This document shows, piece after piece, positions 1-12,355 of a stretch of 64,000 nt of DNA. The notes below the pieces were generated by a model. That model was not told the origin of the DNA and made no database searches. It saw only the letters and a program-made list of their open reading frames with translations. Both the position numbers and the translations under genes were made by a program. Positions within the stretch are counted from its first letter, which is position 1, and the number at the start of each line of letters is the position of its first letter. Origin of the DNA: Siphonodentalium dalli (taxonomy: Eukaryota > Mollusca > Scaphopoda > Gadilida > Siphonodentaliidae); the NCBI GenBank assembly GCA_032622095.1, contig CP136062.1, positions 137,536,351 to 137,600,350 on the forward strand, written 5' to 3'.

Positions 1-330
1 AAATAACTCTAGTACGGAAAACATGAACGAATCGATTGAATATTGGATTGATTGCCACCATCGTAGTGAACATCCATACCAAATTGCATTGATATCCGTC
101 AACCGGTGGTGTAGATACGGACATACAACCAACACTTCCAAATAAAAAAAATTGTAACTCCAGAACGGAAAATCCGGAAAAAAAACGATTGGACATTCCG
201 TTGAATACCCTTATAGTAGTGAACATCCATACCAAAATTTATTCATATCCGACCACTGGTGTTTGAGATATCTGTCCGACCCGACGGACGGAATAACGGA
301 TAAATAAATAAAATGTCCAGACGGACGGGA
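1..330. repeat. degenerate tandem repeat block with GGACGG tail
   Basis: Two copies of a unit of about 153 bp can be aligned by eye. Each has a phrase close to 'agtgaacatccataccaaa' (near 66 and 222), followed by 'atatccg' and 'ggtgt'. The block ends in a run of ACGGACGG-like sequence near 285-345. This resembles tandem-core bivalve repeats such as the pearl elements, but no termini are visible. The copy is truncated by the window start. Confidence 0.5.
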
Positions 331-685
331 GGACGACGTCAATCCATTACACCAAACAAATTACCTCAGCCTCAGATTTAGAGTTACTTCTCTTTTGTTG
401 GGATTCTTAATTTTTTGTTGACTAAAAGTCCAGTCAAAATAGTTTTAGTATGATCCAAACCTAGACAAATTTTGTGCAGAATTGAAATTATGTTCATGGT
501 GGGCGGGGACCTTTCCCACACATATTAACGAGAGGCCGATCACGATCGGCAGATGTTTAACCCATCCATTGGTGATAGTAAATTACTATGATCGGAATAA
601 TAAATTAAGAGTCTGGATGTTGAATTATAGAGTATACTCTTATGTACTATTATAGACAACTGTACATATCACAAATTTTTGGAAT
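331..685. other. no recognisable feature
   Basis: AT-rich sequence. I see no long open frame, no splice-bounded coding stretch and no obvious repeat shared with the rest of the window. Confidence 0.4.
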
Positions 686-730
686 CTATGGGTCACTCGC
701 ATATATAAGAGAATGCACCGCACAGGATCT
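686..730. repeat. half copy of the hairpin module
   Basis: The string 'ctcgcatatataagagaatg' followed by a CACAGGATCT-like end matches the right half of the hairpin module found throughout the window. The left half is missing, so this is a truncated remnant of a TTAA-type element. Confidence 0.6.
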
Positions 731-759
731 GTAATCCTGGATGACTCGACAGCCATTAT

Positions 760-1360
760 CTAATCCCGCTTCAATCTTCAGTCGGCTCTGTTGACAGAAT
801 GGAGGGCGCAGTACTTCTCTGGAATATCTGCCGTCTCCTGCTAATGGATCACCAGAGCGGAAGACTTGGACTTCGGAGACCATCGAGGGAAGATGCCCTT
901 CAGGACGTCAACGGGATGATGCCAGGAGAAGACAGGAGCTGCTGGATAAAAGTTACCAGGACACCGGACGACTTCCAGTTGACCTTCTTCTCCTTGGATT
1001 TGACTACACCATCACGTCAGCCATCCCTGTGGAGCAGCTCGGACTCCGGATAACATTTACCAGGAGTCCACCGTCACTACCATCGTCCGTCACCGACGAG
1101 ACAACAACATCTGCTGGGACACTGCAGCTACCATCAACCTACAGTGTCCCCTCGTCTGGATTCCAGCGACGGAAAGAAGAATTTGTGTACCAAAAAATCC
1201 TTCTTCCTTTTTTTGTTCCATGTATTTTTAATAAAGGCTAAAAATGAGGGGTTAGTGAATGGGCCTCTCGGTCCATTCGAGAATCCCGGCGTTAGCCCCC
1301 CCCCCCCCCCCACAAACACTATATCTAGGATATGTAATGCTGCAACAACCTAGCCTTGGA
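760..1360 (+). other. GC-richer segment, possible retroelement tail
   Basis: This stretch is clearly richer in G and C than its surroundings. It has an 84-codon open frame (799-1053), but I recognise no domain. An AATAAA-like string lies near 1229, and a run of 16 C lies at 1296-1311. The composition and the downstream signal could mean the 3' part of a retroelement or processed sequence. No reverse transcriptase, integrase or LTR pair is visible, so the identity is open. Confidence 0.25.
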
Positions 1361-1850
1361 TATAATGTGAAAACGTGACCCGGACATGTAATACTTGAGT
1401 TAATAGAGTCCAATTTAAGTTTACAATGATAATGTATCAAATTATACCAACAACACAGCCATCAAAATAAGCCACTTCACTGCTGACCAATTAATAGCAA
1501 TTATATAGCAGAGCTGTCAACTAATCACTGGCATTGTTTATGCTGAACATTGGCATCTATATTAAACCTATAACATTTTATAATGACCTCAGACCATATG
1601 TAGAGTGATATACTCAGCTGTGTAATGCAGCAAAGATTTTCTAGTCTTCTGTTAATAGCAAGTCATGTGTATTTTTGAAACAATTTTAATAAAGTGTTAC
1701 GTTGTTATTTGTTAAAAATTAGATACCATACCTTTCTTTATCTGCACATTGGCATAAGGGACATCAGAAAATGATATAGCCATATTAATAGCTAAGTAGT
1801 CCAAAGGCATGGGATGGAATTGGTGAAGTGGGTTTAATATCGCTCAAAAC
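1361..1850. other. no recognisable feature
   Basis: AT-rich sequence with no supportable coding region, hairpin or tandem structure. Confidence 0.4.
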
Positions 1851-2335
1851 AAATTTACCAGTACATAACACACGATTTTGGACCGATTTAAACCAAATTT
1901 TGTATGGTGAGTCGGGTACCATCGGTGGAGTTATAATGGTGTTAGTTTTATTTTCAAATTTCGTTAACTTTAAAAAAAAATAAAATAATTGAGCAAAATT
2001 AAATTATTTTATAATTATTTAAAACAAAAAATATGATATTTTGTTTGTTTTGTTTGTTTGTTTGTTAAATTGAGCAAGGAATTCAAACTAAAAAAAATAA
2101 TTTCAGAGTGAATATTTTTTTATAAAGGGCCATAACTCAGATAAAAATGATCGGATCAAACCCATATTAGAACTCGATCTGTCTTTTGGGCTGAACAATT
2201 CATATACAAAATCTAGTTCAGATGAGATATAAATTGTTTGAGTTATCACACCATGCGTAAAGCGTCAACGGACGTACAGACATACGGACAGACAGTCGGA
2301 TGGACGAACGACGAGTTGTCAATCTGGATGTCGAC
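1850..2335 (+). repeat. bivalve-type dispersed repeat with GACGGAC tail
   Basis: It contains 'gggccataactcagataaa' near 2126, a typical phrase of bivalve tandem-core repeats. It ends in a degenerate run of GGACGGAC-type sequence (2268-2320). A short (TGTT)n tract lies near 2041-2066. It appears non-coding. Confidence 0.5.
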
Positions 2336-2511
2336 ACTATGTTTACCATACTATGGTATGGGTAAACATATAAAAAGCCTCTGCGAGATATGTGCGTAAA
2401 ATTTTGAAAACTGACATCGTTTATCACATGCATGATGCAGTACCCATGACTACGGTGATATCGGTTACTTATTCCCAGTTCCTTATTCCTTATTCGGAAA
2501 CATTAAATATT

Positions 2512-3258
2512 GACCAAATAAACGGTATGGTATAGGGTGGCCCACCCCAAACTATACTATAAAAACCGAAAACCGCACCCCTCTATCCAGTGCGGTTGCC
2601 ACAGCAAGTGGCCAAAATGGAAACCATAGCCGTTTTGGTATTTAATAACCGATTTTCACCAAATAAATGACGTGGTAGGGTGGCCCACCTCAAATTAAAA
2701 TATAAAAACCGAAAACCGCATCTTCTAGCCCGTGTGGTTGCCCCAGGAGGTGGCCAAAATGGCAACCATAGCCGTTTTTGTATTTATGAACCGATTTTGA
2801 CCAAATAAACGGCGCGGTAGGGTGGCCCACCCAAAGTAAACTCTAAAAACAGAAAACCGCACCCCTCTAGCCCGTGCGGTTACCACAGCAGGTGGCCAAA
2901 ATGGCAACCAAAGCCGTTTTGGTATTTATGAACGGATTTTGACCAAATAATCGGAGCGGTAGGGTGGCCCACCCAAAGTAAACTATAAAAACCGAAAACC
3001 GCACCCCTCTAGCCCGTGAGGTTGCCACAGCAGGTGGCCAAAATGGCAACCATAGCCGTTTTGGTATTTATGAACGGATTTTGACCAAATAAACGGAGCG
3101 GTAGGGTGGCCCACCAAAGTAAACTTAAAACCGAAAACCGCACCCCTCTAGCCCGTGCGGTTGCCACAGGAGGTGGCCAAAATGGTAACTATAGCCGTTT
3201 TGATATATATGAACTATTTTGACCAAATAAACGACGCGGAAAGGTGGCCCACCCCAAA
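2512..3258 (+). repeat. 142-bp tandem satellite, left arm
   Basis: Successive units start with 'gaccaaataaacgg'-like sequence near 2512, 2654, 2798, 2940, 3084 and 3220. Each unit contains 'aaaaccgaaaaccgcacccc' and 'tggccaaaatgg'. The period of 142 is not a multiple of three, and the 60-codon open frames that recur on the minus strand are by-products of the repeat. Confidence 0.85.
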
Positions 3259-6200
3259 TCTTCTATATCTATATTTGCGAATGTCTGTCTGTCTGTCGAC
3301 TGTCTGTCTGTGTTCTATATAAATTCACAGGGGACCATATATATGATATCAAAGGGGTCTACTAGGGGTAACGTTTTACGAGAAAGATAATGGTGGGGTT
3401 AGAATTTTCTAAAGTGACGCCGTTGTTGTCAGGGGCAGAAAATGGGGAGGGGCAGAATTTTTTTTTGTCGCCGATTGCCACGAAACTTACATATAATCAT
3501 CCCCATGATATGAAGAATCTAATGGTGTGGTTTAAATATGGCAAAAGTGGCGTCGTTCGAGTCAGGGATGCACGGAAGGAGAGAGGGGTACCAAAATTGA
3601 TGAAACTAATTTTAGCGCCGATTTCCACCAAATTGATATATATTCTTCTTCATGATACAAGGAATCTAATTGCGCGATTTAACAACGCCAAATAGTTGTC
3701 GTGTGGATGAGAGATTTGGGGGGGGGGGGGGGGGGTGGGCACTAAATTTGATAAGAATGGGGTTAGTCCCCGATTGCCACCACACTTATACAAAATCATC
3801 CCCGTGGTATGAGTAGTCTAATGGTGTGGCTTAAATCTGTCAAATGTGACCTCATTCGAGTCAGGGGTGTACTAAAAGACCTGAAAGGGAGAGGGGCACA
3901 AAAATTGATACACAATATTTTTAGCGCCAATTTCCACCAAATTGATACACGTTCTTATCCATGATACGAGTAATCTAATCGTGTGGTTTAAAGACGCCAT
4001 ATTGGTGCTGTTTGGGTGAGAGATGGGGAGTGGTGGGCACCAAATTTGATAAAAAAATATTTAGTCGCCAACTAGCACCAAACTTATAAATAATCATCTC
4101 CATGATATCATAAGTGTAATTGTGTGGTTTAATGATGTCACAAGTGGGGTCATTTGAGTAAGTGGTGTACAGAGGTGAGAGGGACACAAAACATTACAAC
4201 AATATGGTTAGTGCCGATTTCCACCAGATTAATACATGTTCTTCTCCATGATACGAGGAATCTTATGGTATGGTTTAGATACACCAACTTGGTGCCCTCT
4301 GATTGAGAGATATGGGGACCTTGAATTTGATACGAATTTTTATACTCGCCAATTTTCACCAATTTTATATCTCTAATCTCTAATGAGTCTAAGTGTGTGG
4401 TTTAACGGTGACAAAAGTGACACCGTTTGAGTCGAAACGAGAGGGAGGGTCACCAAAACTGATAAAAAATATTTTTAGTACCAATTACCATCAAATTCAG
4501 ACACGTTCTTCTCAAATGATACGAGAAATCAAATCGTGTTGTCTGTCTTTCTGTCTGTCTGCATGCGTTCTGTATAACTTCACGGTGTGCAATCGAGATG
4601 GCACCAAGGCGTTCTAAGAGGGTAACTTTTTACGAGGAAGATAATGGTGCGGGTTAAAATGTTCTAAAGTGACGCTGTTGGTGTCAGGAGAAGAAAATGG
4701 GGAGGTCGGCAAAATTTAAAAAATATGTGAAATAGTTCTGTTGCCGATTACCAACAAACGCATACATAATCACCTCTGCGATATAGCACTGTTCGAGTCA
4801 GAGTTGCAGGGAGGCATCAACAATTGATTTAATAAACTATTTTAGCGCAGATTTCCACCAAATTAATATATTATTCTTCTCTATGAGGAATATAATCGTG
4901 TGATTTAAAGACGCCAAATTGCTGCCGTTTTGGGCGTGAAACGTGGGGGGGGGGGGGAGGGGGGGGGGGGGGTCATAACTATTCTAAGAATTTGTTTAGT
5001 TGCTGATTACCACCAAACCTATATATAATTTTCTCCAGTATATCATGCATCCATGAGTCTAATGGACGTGGTTCAAATATGTCAAAAGTGGCGCCGCTAA
5101 AGTCATGCATGGGGGTGGCAGTTGCACCAAAACTGATACAAATATATTTAGCACTAATTTCCACCAAATTCATACACGTTCTTCTCTAATGATACGATGA
5201 ATTAAATCACATTTGGTGTCGTTTAGGTCACGGGTGGCGAGAGGATATGCACTATCATTGATAAGATTGCTATTCGCCGATATCCACATATAAGTTATAT
5301 ATAGTCACCCAGGCCATCTCCAATATCATTTTAAGGTGTTTTGGGCGTTAAAATTTCACAATCTCGACAAATGGTGACCCAATTAAGTTACTTGAACAAT
5401 TATATCTTCTCAACTGTCATATTTATATGGGGATGGCAATCAGGGCATTCACATAATGAGCTAGCATAAAGAGATACGTAGAAGAAGAGATACACATATT
5501 CTTGCAAACTGAGAGACTTCGAACCGTCAGAGGATTGTATATAGATTATAACACAATTGAGTCGGTTCCATTCAATACAGTTTCCACAAAAAAGTTACAA
5601 TTTGTCAAGAGGTATGGAAATGTATCGAAGGCCTGTTCAAAAATAGTGGTCACAGTGTGCAGTCCAATATATTTTCTTCTGATATACAAGAAAACGCAGT
5701 CAGTAGCACATAACTTTTCAGGATTCTCCAATAGCGACATCTGACACGGGTATATCTGCACGATACAGCGGAATTTTTAAAACAGACTCATCGACTGACA
5801 TACACAACTCAAAATCCTCGCTCTGTGTCTGGCACATGTAGCTGATATATGTGCGCAGCAACATTTCTTTTAAACTGAGAATATGTAGCCAATATATAGC
5901 AACATGAACAGATGAGCACCTGGGCATTTCTTTAAACAGCGTAACAAATGCGCTTCGTGGATATATTAAAGACATGATAGCCAGGACTGGTGTCCTCAAC
6001 ATCTTAGTCCAACCCACTAGATTGATTGATACATCTCTATATGTAAAACCCAATTGTCGTCTTTTATTTTTCGAACTAATGTGTTTATGATGTTCATGTA
6101 TCATATTATAACATCTGAAGTATACGCAGTTGTAAATAAATAAATACTTCATTATTGGTGGAACGGATTAATCGCGATAAACAAAATGACAATCGACAAT

Positions 6201-6383
6201 GTGACCCACTGCTTATATTCCATGACTGTAAGAATCGTGTTTTATGATGCTATTTGAATATACAATTTATGAGAATACGTGTAACACTTTGAGCAAGAGT
6301 GTTCTCTATTCCCAACAAATATACACAGCATGCAGAGGGTTTCACACCACTTTAACCTGGGCAACGCCGGGTAACCCTGCTAG
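3259..6383 (+). mobile_element. non-autonomous Helitron, copy 1 of a head-to-tail pair
   Basis: The 5' end begins with TC ('tcttctatatctatatttgc') directly after an A at 3258, followed by (TCTG)n. The 3' end reads 'acctgggcaacgccgggt', a 6-bp stem with one G-T pair, then 'aaccctgctag', so it ends in CTAG. TC...hairpin...CTAG between host A and T is the Helitron signature. The body is about 280-bp degenerate tandem units with 'gccgattgccacc' and 'gtttgagtcagggg' phrases. No Rep/helicase frame is visible. A 144-codon minus-strand frame (5718-6152) is broken in copy 2 and shows no known domain. Confidence 0.85.
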
Positions 6384-6404
6384 TCTTATATCTATATTTG
6401 CGAA

Positions 6405-6451
<47 letters not shown>

Positions 6452-9194
6452 GTTCAATAGAAATTCACAGGGGACCATCTAGATGATGCCAAAGGGGTCT
6501 ACTAGGAGTAGCTTTTTACGAGAAAGATAATGGTCGGGGTTAGAATTTTCTAAAGTGACGCCGTTGTTGTCAGGGGCAGAAAAGGGGGAGGGGCAGAAAA
6601 TTTTTTTGTCGCCGATTGCCACCAAACTTATATATAATCATCCCCATAATATGAGGAATCTAATGGCGTGATTTAAATATTTCAAAAGTCGCGCCTTTCG
6701 CGTCAGGGGTGCCCGGAAGGGCGGGGGCAGATTTTTTTTCTGTCGCCGATTGCCACGAAACTTACATATAATCATCCCCATGATATGAAGAATCCAACGG
6801 TGTGGTTTAAATATGTCAAAAGTGGCGTCGTTTGAGTCAGGGATGAACGGAAAGGGAGAGGGGCACCAAAATTGATAAAACTACTTTTAGCGCCGATTTC
6901 CACCAAATTGATATATATTGTTCTTCATGATACAAGAAATCTAATTGTGCGATTTAACAACGACAAATTGTTGTTTTTGGATGAGAGATTGGGAGGGGGT
7001 GGGCACTAAATTTGATAATAAGTCGCCGATTGCCACCACACTTATACAAAATCATCCCCATGGTATGAGGAGTCTAATAGTGTGGCTTTTATCAGTCAAA
7101 TGTGGCCGCATTCGAGTCAGGGTTGCATTGAAAGGGACAGGGGCACCAAAATTGATGCACAATTTTTTAGCGCCAATTTCCACCAAATTGATTCACGTTC
7201 TTATCCATGATACGAGGACTCTAATCGTGATAGTGGTGCTGTTTGGGTGAGAGATGGAGGGGGAGGGATTGGCACCGAATTTGATAAAACAAATTGTTTA
7301 GTCGCCGATTAGCACCAAACTTATGAACAATTATCTCCATGATATCAGGAGTGTAATCGTGTGGTTTAAGGATGTCACAAGTGGGGCCATTCGAGTCAGT
7401 GGTGTATAGAGATGAGAGGGACACAAAAAATTATATCTATATGTTTAGTGCCGATTTCCACCAGATTGATACATATTCTTCTCCGTGATACGAGGAATCT
7501 TATCGTGTGGTTTAGATACACCAAATTGGTGCCCTATGGGTGAGAGATATGGGGACCTTAAATTTGATACGAATTTGTATACTCGCCAATTTTCACCAAT
7601 TTCATATATATGCATCTCTAATATCTAATGAGTCTTAGTGTGTGCAGCTTGAGTCCGAAATAGGGACGGGAGGGTCACCAAAACTGATACAAAATATTTT
7701 TAGTACCAATTACCATCAAATTCAGACACGTTCTTCTCAAATGATACAAGAAATAAAATCGTGCTGTCTGTCTGTCTTTTTGTCTGTCTGTGTGCGTTCT
7801 ATATATAATTTCACGCGGTACAATCGAGATGGCACCAAGGCGTTCTAAGAGGGGTAACTTTTTACAAGGAAGATAATGGTGCGGGTTAAAATTTTCTAAA
7901 ATGACGCTGTTGGTGGGAGGGGAAATTAAAAAAATATTGTGAAATTGTTTTATCGCTGATTTCCACCAAACGAATACATAATCACCTTCGCAATATGGCG
8001 TTGTTCGAGTCAGCATTGCATCAACAATTGATTTAATAAACCAAATTCTACCAAATTCATACACGCTTTTCTCTAATGATATACCATGGATTAAATCACA
8101 ATTGGTGTCGTTTGCGTCACGGATGGCGAGCGGATATGCACTATCATTGATAAGATTGCTATTCGCCGATATCCACATATAAGTTATATACAGTCACCAG
8201 GCCATCTCCATATCATTTTAAGTAGTTGGGCGTTCACGTTTCACAATCCCGACATATGGTGACCAACATAAGTCACTTGAACATTTATATCTTCTTAACA
8301 GTAATATTTATATGGGAATGGCAATCAAGGCATTCACACAATTAGCTAGCAAAAAGAGATAACTAGAAGAAGCATTAAACGTATATTTATCATTCTATTG
8401 AAGAGATACATATATTCGTGCAAACTGAGAGACCTCGAACCATCAGAGGATTTAGTCTGTTCCATTCAATACAGTTTCCACAAAAAGTTACAATTTGTCA
8501 AGAGATATGGAAGGCCTGTTCAAAAATAGTGGTCACAGTGTGCAGTCAAATATAGTTTCTTCTGATATACAAGAAAATGCAGTTAGTAGCACAAGACTAT
8601 TCAGGATCCTACCAATACTGACATCTGACAAGGGTTTTAGAACAGACTCATCGACTGACATAAACTCAAAATCTCGCTCTGTGCACATGTAGCTGATATG
8701 TCTGCGCAGCAACATTTCGTTTAAACTAAGAATATGTAGCCAATATATATAGCACCATGAACATAGGAGCACCTGGAATTTCTTTGCAACATCTGTATCT
8801 TCATGGAGATATGATAGCCAGGTGTCCTCGAGATCTTAGTCCAACCCACTAGATTGATTGATACATCTCTATATGTAAAACCCAATTATCATCTTTTATC
8901 GAACTAATGTGTTTATGATGTTCATGTATCATATTATAACGTCTAATGTATACGCTGTTCTAAATAAATAAATACTTCATTATTAGTGGAACGGATTAAT
9001 CGCGATAAACAGAATGACAATTGACAAGGTGAGCCACTACTTATATTCCATGACTGTAATAATCATCTTTTGTGATGCTATTTGAATATACAATTTATGA
9101 GAAAACATATAACACTTTAAGCAAGAGCATTCTCTATTCCCAACAAATATCCACAGCATACATCAACCTGGGCAACGCCGGGTAACCCTGCTAG
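6384..9194 (+). mobile_element. non-autonomous Helitron, copy 2 of a head-to-tail pair
   Basis: It starts with TCTTATATC immediately after the CTAG of copy 1, with no host base between. It ends at CTAG (9191-9194) followed by T. It aligns with copy 1 along its whole length with several indels, including a long (TCTG)n run at 6404-6451. The rejoined host flank, 'ccaccccaaa' then 'ttaaactataaaaaccg', matches the satellite unit seen at 2684. The pair therefore entered that array at one A|T site. Confidence 0.85.
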
Positions 9195-9432
9195 TTAAAC
9201 TATAAAAACCGAAAACCGCACCCCTCTACCTCGTCATTTATTTGGTGAAAATCGGTTATTAAATACCAAAACGGCTATGGTTGCCATTTTGGCCACTTGC
9301 TGTGGCAACCGCACGGGCTAGAGGGTGCGGTTTTCGGTTTTTATAGTATAGTTTGGGTGGGCCACCCTACCGCACCGTTTATTTGGTTAATATTTAATAA
9401 GTAACTGGGAATAAGTAACCGATGTCACCGTA
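9195..9432 (-). repeat. 142-bp satellite, right (inverted) arm
   Basis: About 40 bp continue the forward unit interrupted by the Helitrons. From about 9236 the unit runs in reverse complement and ends with the inverted outer sequence near 9432. Confidence 0.75.
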
Positions 9433-9572
9433 GTGTACCCATGTGAGTTTTCGGTGGATTCTGTTTGGGGGTAGGGTTAAATAAAACGCACCGACATGAC
9501 GTTATGCTTGGAGTATGGGGCCATGTCATATATCAAAATGATGGGAATGAATTGATAATTGTGTCGTGATTT

Positions 9573-9742
9573 TTTTTGCGATATCGGTCGCATGGGTCAA
9601 AAGGTCACATAGTACAAAAACATTCGACAGTATGGTCCTGATACGCGAATTGATATTTTTTTTGCGATATCGGTCGCATGGGTCAAAAGGTCACATAGTA
9701 CAAAAACATTCGACAGTATGGTCATAATACGCGAATTGATGG
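9573..9742 (+). repeat. 85-bp tandem duplication
   Basis: Two adjacent copies start 'ttttttgcgatatcggtcgc' at about 9573 and 9658. They run through 'cacatagtacaaaaacattc' to 'gcgaattgat' with only a few differences. The surrounding 9433-10350 has no other recognisable feature. Confidence 0.85.
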
Positions 9743-10425
9743 GTTAACACGAAAGAAATTGGTAAGAAAACGATTATTTTGTCAAAAGACGCAGGAGAGT
9801 CTTCAGTATAACATATTTATAATCCGCTTTGATGAAACTTTGTTATCCAAGATGGCGTCCAACATGGTTGTCTATAAAGAATCAGTTACAGAAAATAATA
9901 CATTCGTGGCATTGAAACTATTGTATATAACCACATAGGAGTGAAAATATGTATTTTTTTATATACATGTACAAGTCTCTTGTTAAATAGCATTCAAGGG
10001 GTACACATATCATTAAAACAGATCCATCTGAAGGATTTATTAGTCGCTGCAACCAAGTCAAATCCAATGATTTACCTCTTTAAAAGTTCGGGTTTTCTGC
10101 TTAGAATACACCCAATAGTCGGGCCAAAAATAACAATTTCGTGCATGCAGCACACGAATTGAATCATTCAGTATTAATCTTATATTGAAGCTGTGCATTG
10201 TTGAACAGAGATAATGGCCATAAATAAAGCATTCACACAAAGTAACCACACAATTCTGGAAAAAACAATTACCATGTGGTCCAACAAATTACCAATTTCA
10301 TGGTAATTATTGGGGTTCTACTAGCTGATCCTTAATATACATAGAATTTAAGTATTAAAGGGACATAAGCCTTTGACAGTGGGCAAATGTGAAAACTCTA
10401 AATGGTTTGTAAAACCATCATCAAA

Positions 10426-10587
10426 TGTATATAGGAGGTACGGCACAGCAGCAATGTTACATATTTTATGCCTCCGAAACATGGCGAGCATTGCTCTTAG
10501 AACATGCTTGGGACTATACAACACACCAGGCGCCTATTTTTAGAAGCAAATTTATAACATTGCTGCTGTGCCGTACCTCCTATATAC
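10426..10587. mobile_element. small TIR element
   Basis: Terminal inverted repeats of about 32 bp, starting 'tatataggaggtacggcaca', occur at 10428 and in reverse complement ending near 10585. The element is about 160 bp and non-coding. It is inserted in the larger element. Confidence 0.75.
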
Positions 10588-10671
10588 ATATATATAGAGA
10601 CCTTAAAATGTTAATATAGTGTCCTAAGTGCGACGTCGGAATACAGCGGCCATTCGAGCTTCCTTTTTTGG

Positions 10672-10758
10672 GGTTGCTTCGGTGGCCGTGTGGTATTGAC
10701 GTCGGACTTTGAGTCGCAAGGCGCGCTCGCCGTCGGGCCGGGTTCGTATCCCACCCAA
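10672..10758 (+). ncRNA. tRNA-derived SINE head (pseudo-tRNA)
   Basis: The stretch 'ggtggccgtgtggtattgac' resembles a pol III A-box/D-arm region. 'gggttcgtatcccaccc' about 55 bp downstream matches a B box with a T-arm-like stem (GGG...CCC). The spacer suggests a long variable arm or an insertion. A cloverleaf with a proper acceptor stem is not evident, so this is more likely the head of a tRNA-derived SINE than a working tRNA. Confidence 0.5.
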
Positions 10759-10839
10759 TCTAAAAAAAATTACATTGTCTCAAAAATCAAATTTGCATCA
10801 TCAAATGGTTTGTAAAACCATCATCACTAAGAATATGTT

Positions 10840-11175
10840 ATGTAAAGTTGTAAACGTTACTGTTACAGTACCAATTATTTTATCAACAAACATTTGCAAA
10901 TGGCCACGTTTGTGTATAGAGCTATTTGAAATGTATAGTAACGTTTATATAACAATGGTTCCAATGTCGTCCGTCATTGGTGAGTTACCAATAATTAAAA
11001 TAAAAACAAAGTCTATCTATTATTCCATGGTAGCACGACGGACGATATTGGAACCATTGTTATATAAACGTTACTATACATGTCCAATAGCTATATACAC
11101 AAACGTGGCCATTTGCAAATGTTTGTTGATAAAATAACTGGTACTGTAACAGTAATGTTTACAACTTTATATAAC
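10840..11175. repeat. long inverted repeat, arms about 135-140 bp
   Basis: The left arm (10840-10975), with 'aacgttactgttacagtacc' and 'gcaaatggccacgtttgtgt', recurs in reverse complement at 11033-11172. The spacer of about 60 bp carries 'aaaacaaagtctatctatta', which is related to other dispersed copies (11430, 23560). The arms have many small differences. Confidence 0.8.
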
Positions 11176-11556
11176 ACAGGTCTTAACAAACAATATATTG
11201 TAATTGAAGTGTTATCGATAAATACGAATAGACAAACTAAGGGCTGTAACTCATGTAAAATAAATCGGACAATCCTGGTTTTCGAACACGATTTTGTTGT
11301 GAAAGGTCTTCATATCAGATATGAATGTAATCGGTTGACATTTATTCAAGTTTTGGTGGACAATCGCCCGCCCACCCGCTAACCATCCCTTGCCAAATCA
11401 TAAGTCGAGTTTTGATAAATAAGACTCCACTAAAACTAAGAACAAGGTCTATCTATTTTTTCATGTTCTTAGTGACGACGCCATGGACGCGCGGTTGTAC
11501 AAACTTTATGATTTTTCACATTTACCAACTGAGAGTGCCGTGTGTCCCTTGAATAA

Positions 11557-12355
11557 TCCAGGAATAATGTTTAGAATTTAAGTAATAAATTAACCTTTCT
11601 CCAGAAATGGTCACAGCACAAATCCATGGGTCTGGTGGATTGTTCAATGTTCAAATATCTAATCGGTCAACATGTATAATCCTTTACCTTTACAGTCTCA
11701 TTCATTATTGTATTGCTGGTCTGTCTGACCCTACATTGTTAAACCATTGTCTGACTCTTAAGGTGGTGCGGAGGGAGCCAAATGTTACACCCTTGTAAAA
11801 AATCTCGGTTCCTCACAGCTCAGGAAATTAAATAGATATGATTTGCATTTATGCTTTTTTAAATTGACATTTGTCGAATCCCTTTCATATCATCATTGTT
11901 AATATTTGTTTTGTAAAATATAATGACTAATATGGAATAAATACTGTTTACACCAAAATTGACATATATTCTGAACTAAAGAATTGTTGAATTTCAAAGA
12001 TAGTTAATTCATGAGTTTTGGGTGAGAATTAGGTGGCATGTTTTTATCAGAAAACATATTTCTAAAAACCAGAATACCAAAATATCACAAGTGGAATTGG
12101 GTTTCAACCACGAGGATTTGTAGACAGGTGTTTCAAACCACAATACACGAGTAGTGAACATATGGTACTTTTGGTTCATGTGGGTGTTTTTTAGTTATAT
12201 ACCATAATATCATTGTTTTGTCCGGAGAATTTGATTACGCCACCGTATTTTTACCCACACAATTTACTAATTGTAACTTCTGTGAGGAATGTGCATCATG
12301 AGTATAGCAATACATACTTCTGGGGTATTTAGTTACCCGCCTATATCTTAGCCGG
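11557..12355. other. no recognisable feature
   Basis: AT-rich, with no splice-bounded coding segment, hairpin or tandem structure that I can support. Confidence 0.4.

Larger units (their letters stand above)
2451..9432. mobile_element. foldback-like element with inverted 142-bp satellite arms
   Basis: The outer sequence 'tacggtgatatcggttac' at about 2451 recurs in reverse complement at about 9415-9432 with one mismatch, and is followed on both sides by 'ttattcccagtt'. Inside each end lie units of a 142-bp satellite in opposite orientation: five to six units on the left (2512-3258) and about one unit on the right (9236-9400). The orientation flips near 9236, just past the Helitron insertion. 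Without the inserted Helitrons the element would be about 1 kb. No transposase is visible. Foldback transposons are known to carry tandem repeats in long inverted arms; assigning this one to that class is an inference. Confidence 0.55.
10358..11556. mobile_element. element with TTAAAGGGACA-type imperfect terminal repeats
   Basis: The left end, 'aaagggacataagcc...cagtgggcaaatgtg', is matched in reverse complement at about 11515-11556. The same terminus recurs at 23474, 24990, 31592 and 33900, so it is a repeat family. Inside lie a smaller TIR element, a SINE-like head and a long inverted repeat. No transposase is recognisable. Confidence 0.5.

Noticed and set aside
799-1053. 84-codon frame in a GC-richer segment
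   Set aside because: It might be part of a retroelement, but no diagnostic motif or conservation is visible; kept only as an unknown segment.
2583-3049. Three similar 60-codon minus-strand frames (MPFWPP...)
   Set aside because: They are offset by exactly 142 bp and are generated by the satellite unit; neighbouring units carry stops.
5718-6152. 144-codon minus-strand frame inside Helitron copy 1
   Set aside because: The corresponding part of copy 2 has frameshifts and deletions, and I see no Rep, helicase or other known motif.
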